DNA of 64,000 nt from Hanstruepera neustonica (GCF_002895005.1 NZ_POWF01000011.1:1-64000), one strand, 5' to 3'; shown: positions 17,800 through 27,190, counted from the stretch's first letter. Made by a program: numbers and translations. Notes: generated from the sequence alone by a model not told the origin.

Positions 17800-18549
17800 T
17801 TAAACAATTGTCTTTTGAGAAAGTAAAGACAAAATTAGATAAGTAATAATGATTAATGGAATTGCAGCAAATTGCAATACTATTAGCAATATTATACACA
17901 AAATAATAAATAGATATCGGACAGCATTGGAATTGAAATCCCAAGTCTTAAACTTTAGAGAAAATAATTTGATTGGCGCATTTAACAAAAAGCAACTCAA
18001 AATGGTCACACCAACCAAAAACCAGCTATTGGTGATAGTGGCGTTGATTAAATCGTTATTCTGAAATTCCATAATCAATGGGAAGGACAATATCAATATA
18101 GCATTTGCTGGAGTGGGTAAGCCTTTAAAATAGGTTTGTTGGTCTTCATCAATGTTAAATTTGGCTAACCTATATGCAGAAGCTAAAGGTATTAACAAGC
18201 CTATAAATGGTAAAAGTTGGTGAATTTCAGGATTTGAAAATTCAAATCCAACTGTTTGATCGTACCCAAAATCATGCCATTGTGGCCCAGCTAATTCCAA
18301 TAATTTATACATCACTAGACCAGGTACCAAGCCACTCGTAACCATATCAGCTAACGAATCCAATTGAATACCCAGAGCACTTTGCACATTCAATTTTCTA
18401 GCAACTAGGCCATCAAAAAAATCAAAGAATATTCCTAAAAAAACAAAACAAGCTGCTGACACAAAATCATTAGACAAGACCAATATAACCGCAATACATC
18501 CTGAAAATAAATTCAATAAGGTTATGACATTAGGAATATGTTTATTCAT
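17800..18549 (-). CDS. pssA: CDP-diacylglycerol-serine O-phosphatidyltransferase
   Basis: A 249-residue membrane enzyme of the CDP-alcohol phosphatidyltransferase family. The diagnostic motif DGxxARx8GxxxDxxxD is intact at residues 46-68 (D46, G47, A50, R51, G60, D64, D68). It starts with the short MNKHIPNVITLLNLFSG helix typical of PssA. About seven spans are predicted. The product phosphatidylserine is normally decarboxylated to phosphatidylethanolamine. Phosphatidylserine synthase is the best call on overall length and N-terminus; phosphatidylglycerophosphate synthase is less likely. Confidence 0.88.
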   Translation of the reverse strand: MNKHIPNVITLLNLFSGCIAVILVLSNDFVSAACFVFLGIFFDFFDGLVARKLNVQSALGIQLDSLADMVTSGLVPGLVMYKLLELAGPQWHDFGYDQTVGFEFSNPEIHQLLPFIGLLIPLASAYRLAKFNIDEDQQTYFKGLPTPANAILILSFPLIMEFQNNDLINATITNSWFLVGVTILSCFLLNAPIKLFSLKFKTWDFNSNAVRYLFIILCIILLIVLQFAAIPLIIITYLILSLLSQKTIV

Positions 18550-18671
18550 ACTTTTCTTTTAGGTTTTGTAAAAATAGTAAACTATTTGCGTCTAAAACAA
18601 TCAACACGCAATAAGTCATTAATTTTCAAGTTTATTATATTGAAAAATAATAGCATCTTTGCAAAAAAGAA

Positions 18672-19748
18672 TTGTATTTGAAAGCATTACTAACTTCAAC
18701 ACTATTGCTGGTATCGGTAACGATATTCAGTCAAACGGTCAGGAAGTACTCCAATGAATTCATGAATATTGGTGTTGATGCAGCAGCATTGGGAATGAGT
18801 AATGCCGTTGTAGCCCATTCTGCTGATGTGAATTCAGGGTATTGGAATCCCGCTGGTTTGGTGCACATTGAAGATAAGCAAATAGCACTCATGCATTCCA
18901 GTTATTTTGCCAATATAGCCAACTACGATTACATTGGTTTTGCTATGCCCATAGACAAGCGAAGTTCACTCGGTATTTCCATTATTCGTTTTGCTATTGA
19001 CGATATTTTAAATACAACCCAATTAATAGATGATCAAGGCAATATCAATTATGACCGCATCAGTTTATTTTCAGCTGCAGATTATGGCGTTACGTTTTCT
19101 TATGCCAGAACCTTACCACTAGATGGTCTGAACTATGGTATAAATGCTAAAGTTATTAGACGTATTATTGGTGATTTTGCTTCTTCTTGGGGGTTTGGGT
19201 TGGATGCGGCTATTCAGTTTGAAACGCGTAACGAGTGGAAATTTGGTATTATGGCCAGAGATATTACGACAACCTTCAATGCTTGGGCTATTGATGAAGA
19301 TGAATTTGCAACAATTCAAAATGCGGTCGAAGGGCAAAATCAAGAATTGCCAGAAACTACGGAAATCACCATTCCGAAACTTCAAATAGGCGTCGCAAAA
19401 AAGTTTATTATCCGCTATGATTATTCCCTTTTAGCCGAGTTGGATCTAAATGTCCGTTTTGAGGAGAACAATGATATTATATCCACATCCTTTGCCAGTA
19501 TAACACCTGCTTTGGGCTTGGAATTTGGTTATCTGGATATGGTGTTCCTGCGAACAGGTGTTGGCAATTTTCAAAATGAGTTACAAATTGACAATAGTGA
19601 ATCCCTATCTTTTCAACCAACCATGGGAGTAGGTTTCAAATATAAGGGCATTCAAGTTGATTATGCTTTTACGGATATTGGAGACCAAAGTGTCGCTATC
19701 TATTCCAATGTATTTTCATTAAAACTCGATTTCAGTATTTTTAGATAA
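18672..19748 (+). CDS. PorV/PorQ family outer-membrane beta-barrel protein
   Basis: A 358-residue protein with an N-terminal signal peptide (LLTSTLLLVSVTIFSQ) followed by the family sequence NIGVDAAALGMSNAVVAH and YWNPAGLVHI. The rest is a FadL-like barrel of alternating amphipathic strands ending in FSLKLDFSIFR. PorV shuttles type IX secretion substrates to the attachment complex; PorQ is a related component. I cannot tell which paralogue this is. The start is TTG at 18672, or more naturally TTG at 18678 giving M-K-A-L-L. Downstream is the Lnb-like gene, 9 bases later. Confidence 0.82.
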   Translation: MYLKALLTSTLLLVSVTIFSQTVRKYSNEFMNIGVDAAALGMSNAVVAHSADVNSGYWNPAGLVHIEDKQIALMHSSYFANIANYDYIGFAMPIDKRSSLGISIIRFAIDDILNTTQLIDDQGNINYDRISLFSAADYGVTFSYARTLPLDGLNYGINAKVIRRIIGDFASSWGFGLDAAIQFETRNEWKFGIMARDITTTFNAWAIDEDEFATIQNAVEGQNQELPETTEITIPKLQIGVAKKFIIRYDYSLLAELDLNVRFEENNDIISTSFASITPALGLEFGYLDMVFLRTGVGNFQNELQIDNSESLSFQPTMGVGFKYKGIQVDYAFTDIGDQSVAIYSNVFSLKLDFSIFR

Positions 19749-19757
19749 ATTAATCTC

Positions 19758-20918
19758 ATGCAAATAAGGTTACGATTATTAATAGCTTTTATATTCACCC
19801 AGTTAACTTTTGCACAAAATTTATCAGAACAGGCACAAATTAGTGTTTTAACCATTGGCCCTGGCACCTCATTAAACGATGCTTTTGGCCATAGTTTATT
19901 CAGAATTCAAGATCCTACAACCCGCTTGGACATCACTTACGATTATGGTCGATTTCCATTTGACGAACCTGGTTTCTATTTAAATTTTGCTAGAGGCAAG
20001 CTTAATTATTCTATTGGAAAAAGTAATTATCATGACATAAAGGACTTTTATATGTGGCAAAATAGGTCCATTGACGAACAAGTGCTTAATCTCACACTGA
20101 ATGAAAAACAAACCTTGTACCATTATTTAATAAATAATTACAAACCCAAAAACCGAAATTATTTGTATGATTTCTTCTATGATAATTGTGCCACTAAAAT
20201 AAAAGATGTATTACAAATATCTGTCACTAAAAAAATTACCTTTCATGAACCCGATAATTTTGAACCCAAATCATGGAGAACACTCATTCAAGAAAATCTC
20301 AATTATAATTCCTGGGGCAGTGTAGGCATCGATATCGCATTGGGATCTGTAATAGATCAAACTGCCAAAGCTGAAGGTTATATGTTTTTACCAAAATACA
20401 TACACACATTTTTTGGGCTGGCCACAATTAACGCTTCAGAGAAATTGGTAGAGAAAGAATCCACTGTTTATGAACACCAACCCATAGCAGATAAAAGTCT
20501 TTTTATAACCAGTCCATTATTCATATTGAGTATTTTGGCAATTATAATCCTTTTCATAACATATCGTGATTACAGCCAGCAAAAGCGCAGTCATTATTTA
20601 GATGTTATTATATTTCTACTTTCTGGTTTCATCGGAATATTTCTGTTATTGCTATGGTTTGCAACTGACCATACTGCCACAGCTCAAAATTATAACTTGC
20701 TATGGGCATTCCCCTTGAATCTTATCCTTATTTGGAAATTAAAGCAACCTAAAAATTGGATTATTAAATTTTTGAAGTTTTTGGTTATTATGATGTGTTT
20801 GTTGGTATTCCATTGGGTAGTTGGCATTCAGGTGTTTGCACCTGCACTTATCCCTCTTTTATTAGCTTTAGCTATACGGTATGTGTATTTAACACGCTAC
20901 TTTAAAAGCCAGATATAG
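19758..20918 (+). CDS. DUF4105 / Lnb-like protein (candidate lipoprotein N-acyltransferase)
   Basis: A 386-residue envelope protein. A signal peptide (about 1-19) precedes a DUF4105 domain (about 25-240), with LNDAFGHSLFRIQ (His45) and YDFFYDNCATKIKD (Cys144), a His/Cys pair suited to a papain-like fold. Four or five hydrophobic segments follow (about 252-382). DUF4105 is the N-terminal domain of Lnb, the lipoprotein N-acyltransferase described in Bacteroides, and this has the same order of domain then membrane spans. Assignment as Lnb is inferred from family and layout. It lies 9 bases after the PorV/PorQ gene. Confidence 0.72.
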   Translation: MQIRLRLLIAFIFTQLTFAQNLSEQAQISVLTIGPGTSLNDAFGHSLFRIQDPTTRLDITYDYGRFPFDEPGFYLNFARGKLNYSIGKSNYHDIKDFYMWQNRSIDEQVLNLTLNEKQTLYHYLINNYKPKNRNYLYDFFYDNCATKIKDVLQISVTKKITFHEPDNFEPKSWRTLIQENLNYNSWGSVGIDIALGSVIDQTAKAEGYMFLPKYIHTFFGLATINASEKLVEKESTVYEHQPIADKSLFITSPLFILSILAIIILFITYRDYSQQKRSHYLDVIIFLLSGFIGIFLLLLWFATDHTATAQNYNLLWAFPLNLILIWKLKQPKNWIIKFLKFLVIMMCLLVFHWVVGIQVFAPALIPLLLALAIRYVYLTRYFKSQI

Positions 20919-20943
20919 GTTAAAGACACCTTATTATTAATAT

Positions 20944-21281
20944 CAAACCCTCCGCCGCCCCTTTTCCAGGGTGAGCCACCTCACTTTATCTAAATAAACT
21001 AACCAGTTGGCAATACATCATAACTAAAGCTCCCCGCTTCAGACGAAGAGGGGTGGACAAACACAGTTTGGACGGGGAGTTTGATTTTAAACGCATGTCT
21101 ACTTTTCAAACCCTCCGTCTAAATCTTTTTTTACTAAAAAGCTTAAGCCACCTCCCTTTATCTAAAGGGAAGAGCCGTATGTTAATTACATTATAACTAT
21201 CCAAGTTCCTCTCTTTAGTGAAAGAGGAGAACGAATTTACCGAAGTGATAACGCAGGTAAAGAAAGAGGCGTTTAATCTCC
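20944..21281. repeat. Two degenerate copies of a palindrome-rich intergenic repeat
   Basis: The motif CAAACCCTCCG occurs at 20944-20954 and 21107-21117, and GCCACCTC followed by a CTTTATCTAAA-type run at 20975 and 21147, so the stretch is a diverged tandem duplication of roughly 165 bases. Each copy contains hairpins: CCCCGCTTC (21032-21040) with GAAGAGGGG (21045-21053), CCCTTTA (21154-21160) with TAAAGGG (21163-21169), and CTCTTT with AAAGAG at 21211-21226. No coding potential is visible. It lies between the convergent Lnb-like and sugar-transferase genes. Confidence 0.6.
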
Positions 21282-21351
21282 TTCCAGTCTATACTCTAGT
21301 GTCTATATTCTAGTCTCTAATCTACCAACTAAAAACCACCAACCAACTACT
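21282..21351 (-). repeat. Degenerate heptamer array at the 3' end of the sugar-transferase gene
   Basis: Read on the minus strand the 70 bases divide into ten 7-base units, for example AGTAGTT, GGTTGGT, GGTTTTT, AGTTGGT, AGATTAG, AGACTAG, AATATAG, ACACTAG, AGTATAG. Five consecutive units end in TAG. The stop codon of the upstream gene (21347-21349) lies in the first unit. Confidence 0.65.
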
Positions 21352-22738
21352 GCCCCCTAAAGAATATCATCGTACTCAAAGTCTTAACAATGACGTTAGC
21401 ATCCAAAAAGAAACTTCTGTGCTTTATGTAGTATAAATCATACTGTAATTTTAACAGACTATCTTCTACAGTAGAACCATATCTTACTTTAACTTGCGCC
21501 CAACCAGTAAGCCCTGGTTTAATGATATGTCGCGTTTCATAAAATGGTATAACTTGCGAGAGTTCTTTTACAAAATAAGGTCGCTCTGGTCGCGGACCAA
21601 TCAAACTCATATCCCCTTTGAGAATATTTAAGAATTGTGGTATTTCATCAAATCTGGAGCGTCTTAAAAACTTACCAAAAGGCGTTACGCGATGATCATT
21701 TTTTGTAGCCCAAACCGCCCCTTCTTTTTCAGCATTCACAACCATAGTTCTAAACTTTATGATACTAAAAACTTCTCCGTTTTTACCGACACGTTCTTGT
21801 AAATAAAACAAGGGACCACGATTAGCCAATAAATTTCCCAAAAATATAAATGGAATGAGCAGCAAACCAATTATCACACCAGTTAAAGAAAATAACAAAT
21901 CAAACAACCTATGAAAAAACAAGTATAATTTATTTTGATTGCTCCTACTAAACGGAAAGTACTTATAGAAATCTTTACCCACAAATTGAACAGGTACTCT
22001 ATAAGTTATGTCTTCATAAACTTGAGTATATTCTTTAATAGGAAATCCACGCTCTAAAAGCACAATTAAATCGTGGTAAATCTCAGGTGTAATCGTTTCA
22101 GCATTATAACTAGCCACGATGATTTCCGAAATATTTTCCTTTTTAATAACACTATGAATTTCATCTGGACTATACTCTAAAATACCTTTATACTTAACAC
22201 TATTGGGTCGTGTTTCTTCACAATTGATAAATCCAACAATCTTGTAGTTGGGATCCGAATTTTTAAAAGCTTCAACAATAATTTCGATATTAGAAGTTTC
22301 ACCAACAATCAAGACTTTTTTATAAAACCTTGGTGACGTAATAAACGTCATGTAAACAAAACGCCAAATACTAATGGCTACAAGTATGGCTAGAAAGAAA
22401 TAGAGAATTTGCAAACGATTATCTGGTAACAAAGGAGTTAACCATGGTGTTAATAAATAAAAGAGAACCGTAATGGATACTGTCAGAATGATATTGGGTA
22501 GCACCGACTCCAATCTGCCTGCTTTTTGCAAATCATAGAGTTCAAAAACAGTTCCAAATACTGAAATATACACTATGAGTACCAAAACCCAAGTCCAGTT
22601 TTCCTTTGTTATATAGAAATAGTCAAAATCAAAACCATACCCCACCCAATATAGGCACAAAAGCGTGCAAGCAATGTCCATAATGCGAAGCAAAATTTTT
22701 CGCTCTGAAATATTAAAATGTATGTCTTGCTTGGCCAT
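21347..22738 (-). CDS. Polyprenyl-phosphate sugar-1-phosphate transferase (initiating enzyme)
   Basis: A 463-residue WbaP/WcaJ-type protein. Four N-terminal spans (about 15-125) precede a nucleotide-binding-like middle domain (about 140-240, VLIVGETSNIEIIVEAF). The catalytic bacterial sugar transferase domain (about 270-463) has IIKFRTMVVNAEKEG, RRSRFDEIPQFLNILKGDMS and LIGPRPERPYF. It transfers a sugar phosphate to undecaprenyl phosphate, starting the glycan repeat or primer at the inner membrane. The sugar is not predictable here. It is the minus-strand gene nearest the downstream end of the polysaccharide locus, with its own TACTTTTG element upstream. Confidence 0.9.
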   Translation of the reverse strand: MAKQDIHFNISERKILLRIMDIACTLLCLYWVGYGFDFDYFYITKENWTWVLVLIVYISVFGTVFELYDLQKAGRLESVLPNIILTVSITVLFYLLTPWLTPLLPDNRLQILYFFLAILVAISIWRFVYMTFITSPRFYKKVLIVGETSNIEIIVEAFKNSDPNYKIVGFINCEETRPNSVKYKGILEYSPDEIHSVIKKENISEIIVASYNAETITPEIYHDLIVLLERGFPIKEYTQVYEDITYRVPVQFVGKDFYKYFPFSRSNQNKLYLFFHRLFDLLFSLTGVIIGLLLIPFIFLGNLLANRGPLFYLQERVGKNGEVFSIIKFRTMVVNAEKEGAVWATKNDHRVTPFGKFLRRSRFDEIPQFLNILKGDMSLIGPRPERPYFVKELSQVIPFYETRHIIKPGLTGWAQVKVRYGSTVEDSLLKLQYDLYYIKHRSFFLDANVIVKTLSTMIFFRGQ

Positions 22739-22757
22739 TGGTTGTTAACAATAATGT

Positions 22758-22765
22758 CAAAAGTA
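22758..22765 (-). promoter_or_regulatory. TAnnTTTG -7 element for the sugar-transferase gene
   Basis: On the minus strand TACTTTTG matches the -7 consensus, 20 bases before the ATG at 22738. No strong TTG is seen at the -33 distance. It implies the initiating enzyme can be expressed apart from the large operon. Confidence 0.5.
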
Positions 22766-22878
22766 AAATAATAAGTAAAGTAAACATAATCATATCACTA
22801 TTATTTAGACATCGAAGCTATCATAAATAAATCTAGAAATACAAAAAATAAAGTATAGCTTGTTTAATCACTTAACAG

Positions 22879-22886
22879 TATATTTG
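22879..22886 (+). promoter_or_regulatory. TAnnTTTG -7 element for asnB
   Basis: TATATTTG matches the -7 consensus 21 bases before the asnB ATG. A TTG lies at 22860-22862, closer than the usual spacing. It shares the 169-base divergent region with the sugar-transferase promoter. Confidence 0.5.
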
Positions 22887-22907
22887 TTTACAATCAAATA
22901 AAAAAAA

Positions 22908-24773
22908 ATGTGCGGTATTTCGGGGTTTTATAATCTTAATAGACAACAAGTAGATCATAGTGTACTCCATAATATGCTCCGAACACAATCGCACAGAGGG
23001 CCCGACTCAAGTGGAATATTCTACAACAATCATATTGGTTTAGCTCACAATCGACTTAGTTTGTTGGATCTATCCGATAATGGAAAACAGCCTTTTGAAA
23101 ATGAAGACTACGTATTAATATACAATGGTGAGGTTTATAATTTTTTAGATCTAAAGAAAGATTTACCAAATATTAATTACAAATCCACTTCTGATACCGA
23201 AGTACTTTTTCATTATTTAATATATCATGGCATTGAGAAAACTTTATCTAAAATTCAAGGAATGTTTGCCTTTGCTTGGTACAATAAAAAACAAGATAAG
23301 CTTTATTTGGTTAGAGACAAGATTGGAATCAAACCATTATTTTACGGGGTTGACAAAAACAATTGTTTATGGTTCTCATCCGAATTAAAAGCTATTCATA
23401 AAGTTGCAGAATTTGATCCAGATTCTATTCAAATGTTATTTTCATCCATTGGAGGGATAGCAGAAAAATCAAGACATAAAACACTCTGGAAGAATCTTTT
23501 CACATTATCACCTGGACATTTTGTGAAAGTAGAAAATTCTTCCATTCAAAAGGTTCAATATTTTTCAATAAATTCTTATGTAAACGAGAAGGAATACAAT
23601 CGTTTAAACAATTTGAGCATTAAGGATGTCACATCCGAATTCGAAACTATCTTTGATAAAGCAGTAAAACAATTATTAATTAGCGATGCCCCAATGGGAG
23701 CATTTATAAGTGGAGGCATAGATTCTAGTTTGATAGCCTCTCATGCATCCAAGCATCAATCTGATCTAAAATTATTTACGGCTAATATTTTAGGAAAGTA
23801 TTCTGAATTTTCAGATGCTCAAAAAGTAGCTAAACATCTAAATAGAGATTTATTTCACTATGATTTTGAAAAGAGTATGGGGATTAGGGACCTAGCTCAT
23901 GTTACTTGGCATTATGAGTCACCCATAACGGTACATTTCAATGCCTTACCTTTTTCTAATGTTTCTCAATTAGCGAGAGAACATAAAGTTAAAGCTGTTT
24001 TAACGGGTGAAGGTGCAGACGAACTGTTTTTAGGTTATCCAAGATTGCTAACTAGACGTTACAATAAAATCATCCGGACTCCTTACTCGATGTTAGATAA
24101 AATATATAGTGTTATCCCTACCCTAAAACGATATATGAATAGTTCTGAAGGATCAACTGGGTTAACACAATTGTTCCAACTGGCTACTCAAGGCTTCTCT
24201 CGTCAGTTGTTAAGAGAAGAAGGTTTAGAAGCATATGGCTTTCTGAAAAATAAAGACCAAGTAGAGCAATATCTTTCTATTCAAATGATTAATGAAGGTA
24301 TAGTATCATTGTTGTGGAGAAATGATAGAATGGGCATGATGCATAGTATTGAATCTAGATTTCCTTTTTTAGATGAATCAGTGATGGCTTTTGCTTTAAA
24401 CTTACCAACAAAATTTAAGATTGGTCGAACAAAACGATTCCATAACTATAAACACCCCTTTTTAACTGATAAACATATAGTAAGAAAACTGGGAGAAAAG
24501 AGTTTGCCTGAATCGCTTTATCGTAAGAAGAAAAACGGTTTCCCTTTATACGGCACGCGAGATATGCGGGTTGAAAATAAATTTCTACACAATGGTGTTT
24601 TTTCAAATTTATTTCAACTCACTAATTATCAAATTGACTACATGATAAATAACAGTAAACCTTACCATATAGCTTTAATAGCCATGTTTGAAGTTTGGGG
24701 CAAGCTATTTTTAGAAAAAAGAGAGATTTCTGAAGTTGATGAACTCAACCAAAAGTATTTAAAGATTATTTGA
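22908..24773 (+). CDS. asnB: Asparagine synthase (glutamine-hydrolysing), AsnB type
   Basis: A 621-residue amidotransferase. Cys2 in MCGISGFY is the glutaminase nucleophile, RGPDSSGI and NGEVYNF mark the class-II glutaminase domain (about 1-200), and the PP-loop GAFISGGIDSSLIASHA marks the synthetase domain (about 230-600), with TGEGADELFLGYPR further on. Such homologues in exopolysaccharide loci are often thought to amidate uronic acids or other carboxylates in the glycan rather than make asparagine. It is the only plus-strand gene in the locus, and its 3' end overlaps the convergent GT4 gene by 8 bases. Confidence 0.9.
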   Translation: MCGISGFYNLNRQQVDHSVLHNMLRTQSHRGPDSSGIFYNNHIGLAHNRLSLLDLSDNGKQPFENEDYVLIYNGEVYNFLDLKKDLPNINYKSTSDTEVLFHYLIYHGIEKTLSKIQGMFAFAWYNKKQDKLYLVRDKIGIKPLFYGVDKNNCLWFSSELKAIHKVAEFDPDSIQMLFSSIGGIAEKSRHKTLWKNLFTLSPGHFVKVENSSIQKVQYFSINSYVNEKEYNRLNNLSIKDVTSEFETIFDKAVKQLLISDAPMGAFISGGIDSSLIASHASKHQSDLKLFTANILGKYSEFSDAQKVAKHLNRDLFHYDFEKSMGIRDLAHVTWHYESPITVHFNALPFSNVSQLAREHKVKAVLTGEGADELFLGYPRLLTRRYNKIIRTPYSMLDKIYSVIPTLKRYMNSSEGSTGLTQLFQLATQGFSRQLLREEGLEAYGFLKNKDQVEQYLSIQMINEGIVSLLWRNDRMGMMHSIESRFPFLDESVMAFALNLPTKFKIGRTKRFHNYKHPFLTDKHIVRKLGEKSLPESLYRKKKNGFPLYGTRDMRVENKFLHNGVFSNLFQLTNYQIDYMINNSKPYHIALIAMFEVWGKLFLEKREISEVDELNQKYLKII

Positions 24774-25779
24774 GAATATCAAACCATTGATATTTTACAA
24801 TTTCCCAATCCAATTGTTCAACTTTTTTTCTGGCATTTATTACAAGGTCACTAACTAAATGAGGTTCTGAATAGAGTTTTATAATTGCATTCACAAAAGC
24901 CATCTTATCATCTTTTGGAACCAAAAAACCATCAATACCATTTCCAATCAAGTAAGGCATCCCACCCGCATTAGTTGATACTACCGGCAAACCAAGGGCC
25001 ATAACCTCTAAAACGCTAACAGGCATATTGTCAAAATTGGTCGTATTAATAAATATATTATAGTCTTTGGCTAATGCTATCCACTCGGTTTTACTTAATT
25101 TACCGGGAAATAAAACAGAAACACCCAACTCAAAGGCCAATTGCTTTACGTCCTGAAAACTACCATCACCTGAATCAGGACCAACCATACATAATTCAGA
25201 ATCAAAGCCTTTTTCTTGCAATTGTTTTAAAATTTTTACTGCTAATAAGGGGTTATAAATAGATGAAAATGACCGTACCCAAAGCATCTTTATGGTTTTA
25301 ATGGGGCGTTCTTCAAATGGATATTTTTGAATCTCCAAAGTATTGGGTATATACACTATTTGAGAATAACCATACGATTCAAAAACCGACTTAATGAATA
25401 AAGAAGGTGCTACATTAACTCTTGAGTGATTAAATAACAGCCCTGAAAGTTTTGGTGTATTACGCAAACGGTTTTCCAAATTGCCACCATGTAGAATAGG
25501 AATATATTTCAATTTTAACAACCTGCACAATTGACTCAGAATAAATGCAAAGTAGAAATTTTGGGTACTATAGGTGTCAATAATTACAAAATCAACTTTT
25601 TTTCGCATCATAAAACAGGCCCAAATCATATCAACTAATCTTAAAAACTTGTTAGCTTTAGTTGATGCATATTGTAGTTTATAACCTGAAGTCTCTAGTA
25701 AAGGTCCTAGAATACTTATAGCTGAAATATTAGACCGTTTGAGGCTTAATTTGTTTCCTATATATAGAACGTTTATCAT
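24766..25779 (-). CDS. Glycosyltransferase family 4 protein
   Basis: A 337-residue GT-B enzyme. The start INVLYIGNKLSLKRSNIS is a short N-terminal acceptor domain, and the C-terminal donor domain has the EX7E region SVLEVMALGLPVVSTNAGG with the preceding NTTNFDNMP. It adds one sugar from a nucleotide donor to the growing lipid-linked glycan on the cytoplasmic side. The donor is not predictable. It overlaps the Wzy-like gene by 50 bases upstream and the asnB end by 8 bases downstream. Confidence 0.87.
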   Translation of the reverse strand: MINVLYIGNKLSLKRSNISAISILGPLLETSGYKLQYASTKANKFLRLVDMIWACFMMRKKVDFVIIDTYSTQNFYFAFILSQLCRLLKLKYIPILHGGNLENRLRNTPKLSGLLFNHSRVNVAPSLFIKSVFESYGYSQIVYIPNTLEIQKYPFEERPIKTIKMLWVRSFSSIYNPLLAVKILKQLQEKGFDSELCMVGPDSGDGSFQDVKQLAFELGVSVLFPGKLSKTEWIALAKDYNIFINTTNFDNMPVSVLEVMALGLPVVSTNAGGMPYLIGNGIDGFLVPKDDKMAFVNAIIKLYSEPHLVSDLVINARKKVEQLDWEIVKYQWFDILK

Positions 25780-27097
25780 TAGTTACTTGTAAAAGAGCTA
25801 AAGCATATATAAAAGCTGGCATGGCTATCCGCATCGACATATGATTTATGGTTAAAAACCAAAAAGCCATAAAAGCGAAAAAATAATAATTTCTTTTATT
25901 CTTAACACGTATGTCCAATGGCTTAAACAATAGAATAATCAATATGACAACTCCAAACATACCATGCTCTGCTAATGTCCTACTAAACTCACTGTGCGAA
26001 GTTACACCTTGCCCCTCTATTTCAATACGTTGATCTTTGGCTCTACTCGAACCTATGCCAAAAAAAGGGTTAGTGATAAAGCCCTCCATTTCATGAGCAA
26101 ACAACTCACCTCTACCTGTAGTAAGGTCTTCTCTTTCTCTGCCCAAATGGTCTTTGTTAGCATAACGTAAATTTGTCAATCCCCCTGTTTGACTAGCACT
26201 TACAAACCAAGTTATGGTGAGACTAATACAAAATAGAGCAAATATTCCTATAATATCATTTCGCTTTTTAGAACTGACTTGGATGTAATAAAAAAACGAG
26301 AAAACTAAAATAGATGCTATTGCCGTTATAACGCCTCCCCGACTTAAAGTTGTAATGGCTCTAAAGGAAATCAGGCCCAAAAGTAAGGCATTTATTATTT
26401 TCAGCCGAAATGAAGGCGATTTGGTAAAGAGTCGGATAGCCATAATAAACATACCTAAACCTAAAATACCTGCTACTTGATTGGCACCAAAACCGCCTGC
26501 TGCTTCCCTATTGGATACAGCACTGGTAAGTACTTCTTCCAAATTAGGAGTATATAAATATACATACGCAGTATGAGTTATTATTGGCAAAACCATGTAC
26601 AACAATATTTGAGACATTTCATCAAAACTAACCTTCTTGTCATAACAAAATAGGGCTGCGACTCCTAAACACACGGGCCCACTTAATACAAACGCAATAT
26701 TAGTACGAAAATTAACATCAAAACTCAAGGTGGTAGAAGCCACAAAAACTGAAGGTACTAGAAACATTAAATAAAGAAAGTAAGGGTACCCTTTACCCGA
26801 TAAGCCTTTATAAAACATCCCCATTATGATAAATAGAATAACCAAATACTTACCGGCTTCATAGGATATAGCTCCTCGGGTGGTTCTAAAAAATACTTCA
26901 GCTCCTACAAAATATGCACAAGCCAATAAAACTTCTTGAGTTTTTCGATGATTGGCAGACATAATTATTCTATACGAAAAATAAAACAGCGCTAAAAAAA
27001 AGTAAACCTTTGAAAGACTTTCATTCAAATAAATAAGCACACCAATACAAGCATGAAAAACAACGGCTGTTATGTAGGTAATATTCTGTTTAAACAA
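25730..27097 (-). CDS. O-antigen ligase / polymerase family membrane protein (Wzy/WaaL-like)
   Basis: A 455-residue protein with about eleven hydrophobic segments and a large periplasmic loop (about 310-375) containing GRGELFAHEMEGFITNPFFG, GSSRAKDQR and TSHSEFSRTLAEHGMFGV. That loop pattern, with a conserved arginine and SHSEF-type histidine, is typical of the Wzy_C/WaaL superfamily. It would polymerise repeats or ligate the glycan to a lipid carrier at the periplasmic face. Wzy and WaaL cannot be separated by sequence alone. With an ABC exporter in the locus, a ligase role is somewhat favoured. Confidence 0.83.
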   Translation of the reverse strand: MFKQNITYITAVVFHACIGVLIYLNESLSKVYFFLALFYFSYRIIMSANHRKTQEVLLACAYFVGAEVFFRTTRGAISYEAGKYLVILFIIMGMFYKGLSGKGYPYFLYLMFLVPSVFVASTTLSFDVNFRTNIAFVLSGPVCLGVAALFCYDKKVSFDEMSQILLYMVLPIITHTAYVYLYTPNLEEVLTSAVSNREAAGGFGANQVAGILGLGMFIMAIRLFTKSPSFRLKIINALLLGLISFRAITTLSRGGVITAIASILVFSFFYYIQVSSKKRNDIIGIFALFCISLTITWFVSASQTGGLTNLRYANKDHLGREREDLTTGRGELFAHEMEGFITNPFFGIGSSRAKDQRIEIEGQGVTSHSEFSRTLAEHGMFGVVILIILLFKPLDIRVKNKRNYYFFAFMAFWFLTINHMSMRIAMPAFIYALALLQVTNDKRSIYRKQIKPQTV

Positions 27098-27190
27098 GGT
27101 TGAATTAAGAAAATTATTTCAGTAAATATATGATATCTTAATAAAAAAAGAGATTACAAATTTTATAATTGACATATATAATATTATCGG

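Noticed and set aside
20944-21351. CRISPR array
   Set aside because: Repeats are few, diverged and palindromic, or of 7-base period, with no regular spacers and no cas genes.
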